64,000 nt of DNA from contig CAILCG010000014.1 of assembly GCA_903832665.1 (NCBI GenBank), positions 1-64,000 on the forward strand, in the 5' to 3' direction. Below the pieces are notes generated by a model. That model ran no database searches. It saw nothing but the letters and a program-made list of their open reading frames with translations, and was not told where the DNA came from. This document shows, piece by piece, positions 37,248 through 44,157 of the stretch (positions are counted from its first letter, which is position 1; each line of letters begins with the position of its first letter). This DNA comes from an uncultured Methanomicrobiales archaeon (GTDB taxonomy: Archaea; Halobacteriota; Methanomicrobia; Methanomicrobiales; Methanospirillaceae). The translations under genes and the position numbers were made by a program.

Positions 37248-37340
37248 CCGGGTTCACCTCCAGTAATTTTTACTCTGACCGGTGCAACGTTCCATGCTGC
37301 TTACCAGGAGCAGTCATCCCATTAGTCAGGCGAATCGTCT

Positions 37341-37880
37341 TCATGGCGCTGGGGGATTGCCGGATTGTGACCTGGAACCGCCAAGGGTATAACCTGCCAG
37401 GCCGCGCAATTTGTGAAGCCCAGCAGTACATACTCGATTTGGAAGTCTGATCACCCGGGATATTCTCCAGAGGAAGCCATGCCGACTCATAAAAGCGAGC
37501 AGGGCCCGTTCCGGTCCAAGCCCGGCGGGTATATTCCTGCCATTGCATTCAACCTTGGTGACATTACCAATGATTTTGGGAAGGGGAATCATGCCATCGG
37601 GCTCTTCCCGGTTATCTCCTTTGGTCTCGAAGGCATTATCTCCGCATTTAACAACACGGTGAATGATCAGGGTCCCACAATTGGGCAGTTCGAAAGCCAC
37701 AACGTCTCCCGGTGATGGACGATCTGAGGAAAACGGTACAATAGTGACGATATCATGGTCCTTGATAAACGGGTACATGCTGGAACCGTATGCAGCGAAA
37801 CGGAAGGGTTTTCTTTTTTCCATCGCTGCTTTTACCAGTTCAAGCCGGACCTCGCCAGAGAAGGATCCTTCGTCCTCCAT
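37341..37880 (-). CDS. Sec11-type (S26) signal peptidase-like protein
   Basis: A ~179-residue peptidase in the RiPP-like cluster. The catalytic Ser is in AAYGSSMYPF (about residue 34) and the following parts GTLIIHRVVK and ETKGDN carry the His and Asp of the Sec11/archaeal S26 type. Membrane anchoring is not obvious, and the usual N-terminal helix is missing, so it may be a cytosolic or peripheral peptidase trimming the modified peptide. The start is either ATG 37880, 20 bases after the PqqD-like gene, or GTG 37886; longer upstream frames overlap that gene. The C-terminal 40 residues are not family-like. Confidence 0.72.
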   Translation of the reverse strand: MEDEGSFSGEVRLELVKAAMEKRKPFRFAAYGSSMYPFIKDHDIVTIVPFSSDRPSPGDVVAFELPNCGTLIIHRVVKCGDNAFETKGDNREEPDGMIPLPKIIGNVTKVECNGRNIPAGLGPERALLAFMSRHGFLWRISRVIRLPNRVCTAGLHKLRGLAGYTLGGSRSQSGNPPAP

Positions 37881-37902
37881 CCTCACATAGGATCCGGTTT
37901 TT

Positions 37903-38205
37903 TCAGATTGCAACGACGATTTTCCTCCGGAAGAGTTCCGTAATAATTCCCTGCACATCCCGTTCGATCTCTCCGTCATGAGCATCATATTCTGCAGCCA
38001 GGTCAATGGCAATTTCCTGAAGGCTCAATTTACCATCGAGCCGTTCCCAGATACTCCTGCCGGTCTCATTTAATGTATAGATCTCGTCTTCCTGATCGCC
38101 AATTCCCGATGCAAGGGGCACGATGATCAGTTCCCCCATGATCTCGCGTGAAACCACATCCTCGGATCGCTGGAACACAGAGTCGCGGGTAATTACTATC
38201 TCCAC
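37903..38205 (-). CDS. PqqD-like RiPP recognition protein
   Basis: A 100-residue protein of the PqqD family, whose winged-helix fold binds the leader of a precursor peptide and hands it to a radical SAM enzyme. Characteristic are ELIIVPLASG, IYTLNETGRSIWERLDGKLSLQEIA and LAAEYDAHDGEIERDVQGIITEL. The GTG start has GGTGA just upstream. The position between the precursor gene and the peptidase gene supports a role in leader recognition. Confidence 0.9.
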   Translation of the reverse strand: MEIVITRDSVFQRSEDVVSREIMGELIIVPLASGIGDQEDEIYTLNETGRSIWERLDGKLSLQEIAIDLAAEYDAHDGEIERDVQGIITELFRRKIVVAI

Positions 38206-38347
38206 AGGTTCACCATTTCTGTTGTACAGTATCCCTCTTGTTTACTGGTTAAAAAAAGTTGGGGGCATCACCGGAAATAAAGAAATACACAACGATTCTA
38301 TTTTTTTCAACCGACTATTGGAGGGAATAACCCTCAGGAAATTTAAT

Positions 38348-38354
38348 AAAAAAA
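38348..38354 (-). terminator. T-run after the precursor gene
   Basis: Seven T on the minus strand, about ten bases after the precursor stop codon. It may terminate part of the transcripts so that the precursor is made in excess over the PqqD and peptidase genes behind it. That use is inference. Confidence 0.5.
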
Positions 38355-38363
38355 TTTGCGGAA

Positions 38364-38588
38364 TTAAGAGGCGTTAGGAGTAATACAGGCAATGCAGATT
38401 CTATGCTGTCCATGACCACCGATTTTGATCATGCAGGAGGATTTACTGGAGTTTGAATTTGAAGTGCCCTTATCGGCAGCCTTAAAGGAAATTATTTGCG
38501 TGGCATGTTTACATTTCGTAAGAAGGTTCTCATCCGAGGTGTTCCGCACCAAGACAATCAACTCGGGTTTTGTCCAGGATTTCTTCAT
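38364..38588 (-). CDS. Candidate RiPP precursor peptide
   Basis: A 74-residue peptide, MKKSWTKPELIVLVRNTSDE then NLLTKCK and a core rich in Ser, Asn and Gly. The K-x-W-x-x-P-E-L-I-V-L-V-R stretch (residues 3-15) and the ENLLTKC that follows look like a conserved leader of Cys-containing peptides modified by radical SAM enzymes. Cysteines are at 26, 52, 65 and 68, the last two in CIAC. I choose the ATG at 38588; an upstream ATG at 38609 adds seven residues but lacks a ribosome-binding site. It lies directly between the radical SAM/SPASM gene and the PqqD-like gene. Confidence 0.75.
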   Translation of the reverse strand: MKKSWTKPELIVLVRNTSDENLLTKCKHATQIISFKAADKGTSNSNSSKSSCMIKIGGHGQHRICIACITPNAS

Positions 38589-38618
38589 CGTAAAATGTTC
38601 CACGGGCATACTATAATT

Positions 38619-39817
38619 CTATTCTTTTGTTCCGGTATATATCCGTTCGGACAACGCCATGATCCTCCCGGGCCAATCGATAACATCCCATGCACTCTCA
38701 CCCCGATGGAGGAGCCCGAGATCCACAGCCTGGACATGGGCTACCCTGCAGAAATACTCCACCGGAGTATCAAGCGTCCCATGCTCCATCCAGGATTTTG
38801 CAGGGCATTGCTCGCACATCCCCCTCAGGAAACAGCGGGCGCAACGGGAAAGATACTCGGGATTTGTGGCCTCCTTCTCCCGCAACTGAGGAAAGAACCG
38901 GGTGAGTGCATCATGGAGAGAACCAGCAGGGCGTATACTGTTTCAGGATGCCTGAGCAGGAGGCAGGGCTGCAGCACGCCATAGGCATCCACACAGCCAC
39001 CGAGACCGGCTCCGCAGGGAAAGAGTCTCTCCCCGGGGGGTCGCATGAATCGTGAACAGAAGTCCTGCATATGTTTACTATACACCTGCCGGTTCTGGGA
39101 TAGTATGGCTAGGCCCTCCTCCGGCGATATACGCAGGCTTTCGATAACCAGGTTCTTTGCCGGGGAATCACGTCGACAACGAAGGTCCAGAAACAGGGAA
39201 TAGACAGGAAGGACTTTCATGGCCGGAATGGTCGACTCCCAGTTTTCGAACAGTGCGATTTCATCACGGTTCGTGGGGAGAAATGAACTTTTCACCACAA
39301 ACGGAATCTTCCGGTCAAGCAGGAGATCGATACCCCGCCGGAACTCGTCATACGATCCACTAACCCGGGAGACCGCTTCATAGGACGTTTTTGTCATACC
39401 ATAAACCGTGACCTCCATCAACTCCCGGGGGGGAACACGGGCGAGCAGGTCTGCTATTGCCGGGGTGATGAGCCGGGCGTTCGTGAAAATCATAACATTC
39501 AGGCCAAGTCTCCGGGCAAACAGGTATAGTTCCGCAAAATCCTTCCGCAGGAGGGGCTCTCCTCCGGTAAATCGTACGGAAAGAGCCCCAAGTGTTGCAG
39601 CTTCGATCAGGATCCGTTTGACTTCCCCGGTTGGGATCTCCCGTTCCCGGGCAGCATCCTCTTCGGGGAGGTTGATGCAACAATGGATACAGTCATTGTT
39701 GCAACGCTCGGTCAGCTCCAGGTCCAGGCTGCCCAGCAAAGGAGTCCTGTTTTTCCAGAGATCATAGGAAGTGGCGTTGACGTTGACCACGTAGGGCGAT
39801 GGGATCTCATCAGTCAT
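38619..39817 (-). pseudogene. Radical SAM/SPASM peptide maturase A, frameshifted
   Basis: About 399 residues if repaired. The first frame (39817-38825) shows the iron-sulfur motif CNNDCIHC (C39, C43, C46), VRFTGGEPLLRKDF, then CGAGLGGC and CLLLRHPETVYALL. At about 38935 one G seems missing from CTGCTGGTTC; the other frame gives GSLHDALTRFFPQLREKEAT and the SPASM end CARCFLRGMCEQC and EYFCRVAHVQA. Its ATG overlaps the stop of the HPr-kinase-like gene (ATGA). It is closely similar in layout to maturase B but distinct in sequence. It probably modifies the nearby precursor. Confidence 0.87.
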
Positions 39818-40656
39818 GTCAATGTTCCTCCAGGAGGTGGAGCCTGCACCAGGTCTCCGAGTTCTTTCACGATTGCCCCGCTCTTGTTAAACTGCATCGT
39901 AAAACAGGGTACTTTTTCAACAATCTTCTCCAGCACGTCGAGTTCCTTCTGCCACCAGGCCTCCGTTACCATCGGCCTGATGAGCGTAGCAAGCAACCGT
40001 TTCCAAATCTCTCTGCGATCCGTGAGCGGTGTGAGACGGTTCGTTGTATCCTGTTGCAGGAACATGATTGCCCGCAATGGTGCCGATGCTGGCGATACCT
40101 CTGCTACATCTCCGTGACTCCAGGTACCATGAACGAACCACCCGTCATCCTGGTGCCGTATAATGTTGCGGTCATCGCACAAGATTCCTGATTTCAGCCC
40201 ATTTCCGGGATTCGAGTCCTCACCCGGTAAGGCGTTCATCAGGTATACACCCTTGAGCATATTTACGGTCGTGGATTTACCGGCTCCTGAGTGACCAGCA
40301 AACAGCAAGCCCTGTCCATTGACAATCACTCCGGCCGAATGAATCATTACTGCATTCCTGTCCGCTAGGAGCGGGGCCAGCCAGATCTGGTCTGTGGGGA
40401 GATGCGCGAGAGAATCCCACTCGTAGTTGCTGATCTCTTTGCGCTCCCGGGGATGGTGGTAAATTGTCGCATTTGTGTAGTCAGCGCTGAATACCCAGAC
40501 GCGATGCTTTTCCGGATCGTCCCGGGTGGGTGAAATCTCCTGGTAGAGCCACATCCCGTTCATCCGCGAGATTAACCAGGGGGGCTTGCGATAGACCTCA
40601 GTGCCGAGATCACTGGCCGGTATATCAGGAATTCCGAAAACGTGACGGAACAGCAC
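39814..40656 (-). CDS. HPr-kinase-like P-loop protein
   Basis: A 280-residue protein with Walker A GHSGAGKST at residues 121-129, preceded by VMIHSAGVIVNGQGLLFA, typical of HPr kinase/phosphorylase-like proteins in peptide-modification clusters. The later residues DDGWFVHGTWSHGD may belong to the active site. Similar kinases act on lasso peptides and on PqqD-associated systems. GGTGAT before the ATG is a good ribosome-binding site. It is the first gene of the cluster and is coupled to the first radical SAM gene. Phosphorylation of the precursor is inference. Confidence 0.85.
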   Translation of the reverse strand: MLFRHVFGIPDIPASDLGTEVYRKPPWLISRMNGMWLYQEISPTRDDPEKHRVWVFSADYTNATIYHHPRERKEISNYEWDSLAHLPTDQIWLAPLLADRNAVMIHSAGVIVNGQGLLFAGHSGAGKSTTVNMLKGVYLMNALPGEDSNPGNGLKSGILCDDRNIIRHQDDGWFVHGTWSHGDVAEVSPASAPLRAIMFLQQDTTNRLTPLTDRREIWKRLLATLIRPMVTEAWWQKELDVLEKIVEKVPCFTMQFNKSGAIVKELGDLVQAPPPGGTLT

Positions 40657-40893
40657 ATTGTCATCACCAGGCCCGTCAACAGCGAACGGGGTCAGTGCAG
40701 GAATGTCACGATTTCAGGGCCGGCCTATTCCCCGAAGATCTATATGTCGCGATGGGGCTCCTATATCTCCGGGTATGCCCCGATAAAGGATTCAAATGGT
40801 ACGATTGTCGGAATACTGGGAGTTGACGAGACCGCAGCAACGGTACTCAGTTACGATGTTTACCGTTTTTTCAATCTCGTTGAAGTATCGTGA
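40642..40893 (+). pseudogene. C-terminal fragment of a dCache-type sensor domain
   Basis: An 83-codon frame whose second part (YMSRWGSYISGYAPIKDSNG followed by TIVGILGVDETAATVL) is characteristic of the last strands of dCache/PDC extracellular sensor domains. The preceding part of such a domain, its membrane helices and any kinase or chemoreceptor part are missing. It overlaps the start of the HPr-kinase-like gene on the other strand by 15 bases. It is a relic, probably left by insertion of the cluster or by deletion. Confidence 0.6.
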
Positions 40894-41475
40894 AGTAAGA
40901 GGCAGACCGCTGCTTACCAATTGCATGAGCCCGAATCAGAATCTCTTTTCCGGGGCCCCATGAGGATAAAAAACTGATTACCAATGTGTACGATAAGCAA
41001 GCCGGGGAGCTCTGGCACCCGGCACAGTGCATTGACTTGCGTTTTTTTTATGGGGGAAGACCTTCTGAAAAACGCCAGTATATTGCGCATCCGCTATCTT
41101 CCCCGGGACAGGTCTTTGCCACGAAAAACTGACAGCCACCCCCGCAGGGGGATTCACGTGTTACCGGTTTATCCGGTTGTTTTATTGAATGAACCGCCAT
41201 ACAGCAACCTCATTAGTGACTTATCCCGGGCCACTATTTCAGGTTTTAGTTATCTGAAAGAATGATATGGATTTTTTTCATTTTGGTCCGTAGGAGTCAC
41301 TGCCGCCTTAGCAACTCCCTGAGGGAGAGGTGACGGGTGCCAGATGTGCAGAGGAAGCCACCCACCCATCATGATAGTGCAGGGAACTCGCTTTGAGGGG
41401 GGGCGGATGACAACCTGGAAAAGATACGCTCATCCGGGCCCATTTTAACCCCCGTTAACCCTCTTTTTCCGGCCC

Positions 41476-41508
41476 AACGACACTATTTCGTGAAAAAACG
41501 ACACTATT
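41476..41508. repeat. 12-base direct repeat, two copies 21 bases apart
   Basis: AACGACACTATT occurs at 41476-41487 and again at 41497-41508. A period of 21 bases is two helical turns, so both copies would face the same side of the DNA, as in a paired protein-binding site. No gene start is near. Confidence 0.6.
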
Positions 41509-41810
41509 CTTTTCTGATTCATTCAAAACAGCCCCGGATTTCCGCAAAAGCGGGTAAAATACGCCCGGAAAATGTCCATAATTAGCACTAATTGTATGGC
41601 CGATCTCCCCAAAATCCATACTCACCATTTTGCACAAATCTCCGCAAAAATTCACCCTGCAAAATACCGCACGTATTCGCGTTTGGCGGGCCGATCCCGG
41701 GCGTCCGCGATGAACTGGACGGTCAGGAAAATGGGGACGGGATTCCGAGATCCTGGTTTTCACGTCGGAGAACCTTATGAAAGTGAGTTATCACACAAGG
41801 GGCATAAGGG

Positions 41811-41827
41811 ATTCTCCGACGGAGAAT
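41811..41827. repeat. 17-base inverted repeat
   Basis: ATTCTCCG-A-CGGAGAAT, perfect eight-base arms around a single base. It is short enough to be a dimeric-regulator operator or part of a mobile element end; no open frame depends on it. Confidence 0.6.
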
Positions 41828-42185
41828 AGGATCCTGCGGGAGATGATCCATTGGCTCACTTTCTTTTTGGTGATCTTTTAGGTAAGGGATCTCGTGCCCC
41901 CGTCATAATCAAAGTACATCCCGACCCTCTCCTCTTTTTTTGGAGGGGATGGTCGCCCTACAGCACACGTAGGGACCCTCCCCCCTTCGGCTGCATGAAC
42001 AAAAAAACGCTCTCCGTCGTGACTCCATGCGAAGCCGTGCCTGCGAGTATGCAAAAAGGGAGGGGAGGGTCACCCTCCGGGCACATGGGAGGGGGTACCC
42101 ACTTAGCGCAAAGGTGTGGAGGATTCATTTCCAGCAAAAAGATGATGAATCCCCGGCACTAACTATCACCAAAGGATTGTGACCG

Positions 42186-42404
42186 GTGACTTCTTTCCAT
42201 ACCATCAAAGGAAAAGATGCCGTCAAAGCATTTTCCAATGCCGGAGGGAAGGTTCGCCCGGGAAAAGGTGATCATGTCAATATCAAGATGGCGAACGGAC
42301 AACTGATCACCATCCCGGTATCCGGAGAAGTCAAGATCGGGCTCTTGAAAGCCGCGATCAAAAAAGCAGGGTTGACTGAAGAAGAATTTGAAAAATTGTT
42401 ATGA
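42186..42404 (+). CDS. hicA: HicA-family mRNA interferase toxin
   Basis: A 72-residue double-stranded RNA-binding-like toxin of a type II toxin-antitoxin pair. The start IKGKDAVKAFSNAGGKVRPG and the strand with GDHVNIKMANGQLITIP match the family, where the catalytic His is the one in GDHV. It cuts mRNA when free. It is preceded by a GTG start and followed after nine bases by its antitoxin HicB. The pair lies in a region flanked by GC-rich repeats. Confidence 0.9.
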   Translation: MTSFHTIKGKDAVKAFSNAGGKVRPGKGDHVNIKMANGQLITIPVSGEVKIGLLKAAIKKAGLTEEEFEKLL

Positions 42405-42413
42405 GAGATAATC

Positions 42414-42641
42414 ATGGAATACACGATTCTGATCCACAAGGCAGATGAAGGCGGGTTCTGGGCTGAAGTGCCGGCACTTTCAGGCTGCTTCTCACAGGGT
42501 GAGACCATCGAAGAGACAATTGCGAACACCAAGGAGGCAATTGAACTGCATATCTCCTGCCTGCGGGAAGACGGGGAAGAGATCCCGGTTGATAATGAAT
42601 TTATTATAAGCCGCGTACGGGTTGAGACCGTCGCAGTATAA
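42414..42641 (+). CDS. hicB: HicB-family antitoxin
   Basis: A 75-residue partner of HicA. The partial RNase H-like fold is visible in YTILIHKADEGGFWAEVPALSGCFSQGETIEE and the helix after it. It lacks a DNA-binding C-terminal domain of some long HicB proteins, so auto-repression by the complex may need another factor. It binds and blocks HicA. Nine bases separate the two genes. Confidence 0.92.
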   Translation: MEYTILIHKADEGGFWAEVPALSGCFSQGETIEETIANTKEAIELHISCLREDGEEIPVDNEFIISRVRVETVAV

Positions 42642-42986
42642 CGCTGTCCCAACTCTTTTTACACGTTCATTCATGCCTCATCTTCCTCAAGATGCAGCCA
42701 GTCCTGCTTCATGGAATATTACAGATTTCCCGTCATGAGAGGTCACCCTCAAACGATGAGGGAGGAGGTCTCCTCATTTCCGCATGAGTGGGGGGGAGGG
42801 GTACCCCCTCTCTTAACCGGGAGAGGGAGTAGGCAGGCCCGGTATCCCCCCCTCTTATTTTGGACAGGGGTACCCACCCCCCTTCTTTTTTTGGCGTGGG
42901 GGGTGGGTACCCCTCCGGGCATATGAGGGGCTCCCATCCCCCCTTTCGAAATAACGAGCCACAGGTCACCCTTCACGTCAAAAAAG
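42642..42986. other. GC-skewed intergenic region between hicB and HEPN gene
   Basis: About 345 bases with long G and C runs, containing the strong hairpin at 42866-42914. Segments such as CTCCGGGCATATGAGGGG resemble CTCCGGGCACATGGGAGG near 42075-42095 on the other side of hicAB, so the toxin-antitoxin pair is flanked by diverged copies of a repeat. No gene is seen. Confidence 0.6.
42866..42914. repeat. Perfect 17-base inverted repeat (stem-loop)
   Basis: AGGGGTACCCACCCCCC at 42866-42882 is exactly reverse-complemented by 42898-42914, with a 15-base T-rich loop. The arms would form a very stable hairpin in RNA or cruciform DNA. It lies 73 bases before the HEPN gene and 225 bases after hicB. 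It could terminate hicAB transcription or mark an element end. Confidence 0.85.
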
Positions 42987-43880
42987 GTGAATGCACAAGA
43001 AATATTAGAATTATTGAATCTGCACCCATTTCGTCATTCAAAGTATCTCTTTCCTTCTGGCGAATGGCAAAAATATTTTTTTGAATTTGAGATTAAAATT
43101 GAGTGGTTGTGGTTAGACGAATTAATTATTAGTGAATATAATCAAGAAACTTCAGATAAGTTTTTACATTCTCAGGATTTCTCAAAATTCATTCAGCATA
43201 AGATCAATCAGGAAATTATTATTCTGAGATCATTAACAAACCGTTCAATTTCTAGCAGACCGTTTGATTTAATTTACACTGGATGGTTTTCTCCAAATAT
43301 CGGTGGCGGGGGGATAGATTCACCATGGAATAACCCCAAAGAAACAGCCCAATTATCATCAGAAAATATGAGCGATTATCAGAAATATCGGCAGATATTT
43401 CAAAATATCGACGATAACAAAACCAAACAGCAAATTTTCGTTGCAATGCGAAAATTAGCATTTGGTATGGATAAAATCTATAGCGGCGATGAAGTTTTAG
43501 ATACTATATCGGGCCTTGAAGGATTACTAGTCAGTGAAAAAAATGAAGTAACACACAAATGTGCTGAGCGAACAGCCATCTTATTGGAACAAGAGATTGA
43601 GAAGAGAATCCAACTTCAAATTGATATTCGAGAGGCATATAGGTTACGAAGTAACGTTGCTCATGGTAGTGCAATTATTGATGATGAAGACTCCATAATT
43701 TCTAAAAGATATTTAAGGGGAAAAGAAGCAGCCTCGAAAGATTACAGAGAATTAAACAAAAACAGAAAATTAAGACAAATTTCAAGGGATTCTTTATATC
43801 GAGCGATAATAATTTGTATTCAGCAAAATACGACAAATTTCGATTGGGATAGCGCACTTATGGGAAAAAATATATTTTAA
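42987..43880 (+). CDS. HEPN (ApeA-like) domain protein
   Basis: A 297-residue protein. The C-terminal half matches the HEPN/ApeA-like group: ERTAILLEQEIEKRIQLQ, REAYRLRSNVAHG with the R-x4-6-H catalytic RNase signature (RSNVAH), and an aromatic tail. The N-terminal half has no recognised domain. HEPN RNases of this kind are common in phage defence. The gene is clearly AT-rich compared with its GC-rich neighbours, so it was probably acquired recently. The start is GTG at 42987 or an unseen alternative further inside. It sits beside hicAB. Confidence 0.75.
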   Translation: MNAQEILELLNLHPFRHSKYLFPSGEWQKYFFEFEIKIEWLWLDELIISEYNQETSDKFLHSQDFSKFIQHKINQEIIILRSLTNRSISSRPFDLIYTGWFSPNIGGGGIDSPWNNPKETAQLSSENMSDYQKYRQIFQNIDDNKTKQQIFVAMRKLAFGMDKIYSGDEVLDTISGLEGLLVSEKNEVTHKCAERTAILLEQEIEKRIQLQIDIREAYRLRSNVAHGSAIIDDEDSIISKRYLRGKEAASKDYRELNKNRKLRQISRDSLYRAIIICIQQNTTNFDWDSALMGKNIF

Positions 43881-43962
43881 TTAATTTTATTTTTCGATGT
43901 AATCAGAGAGAATATTATCAACATCTGTTCACCCCTCCCCCCACTATCCCATCCCGAACCCC

Positions 43963-43968
43963 TTATAA
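43963..43968 (+). promoter_or_regulatory. TATA box upstream of the PINc ATPase gene
   Basis: CCTTATAAACATG fits an archaeal TATA box. Transcription would begin near 43993, giving an unusually long leader of about 165 bases before the ATG at 44158. Confidence 0.55.
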
Positions 43969-44064
43969 ACATGTCCGTAATATATCTATCGTATCAACGA
44001 TCTTTGATGTTCGTTGAGCCAGATAACCAGCGTGGGCGGCTCGAACAGACGTCCGTGCGGGTGG

Positions 44065-44096
44065 CGGGAAACGGCGAGCGCTCGCAGGGGTTCCCG
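44065..44096 (+). promoter_or_regulatory. Structured leader element
   Basis: CGGGAA (44065-44070) pairs with TTCCCG (44091-44096), and between them GCGAG and CTCGC (44074-44078 and 44081-44085) form a second stem. It lies in the leader of the PINc ATPase gene, in a GC-rich island (44030-44096) inside AT-rich flanks. A regulatory RNA structure is likely; its ligand or partner is unknown. Confidence 0.45.
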
Positions 44097-44157
44097 TTAA
44101 AAAATCCAAGAGAATAGCATAGCATACCATAGAAGACGATACGAGAGGAATATAATT

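Larger units (their letters stand above)
40894..42185. other. 1.3-kb gene-poor region with repeats
   Basis: No convincing gene. Open frames such as 40984-41265 and 41572-41829 have odd composition and no supported start. The region alternates between GC-rich blocks (about 41285-41460 and 41920-42080) and AT-rich blocks. It contains a 12-base direct repeat at 41476-41508, a 17-base inverted repeat at 41811-41827 and several short hairpins such as GGAGGGTCACCCTCC near 42065-42080. It separates the RiPP-like cluster from the defence islet. Confidence 0.6.

Noticed and set aside
41285-41420. GC-rich block as a cobalamin riboswitch or RNase P RNA
   Set aside because: It contains short pieces reminiscent of both (GAGGAAGCC, GGTGACGGGTGCC), but no complete conserved core or stem pattern could be assembled on either strand.
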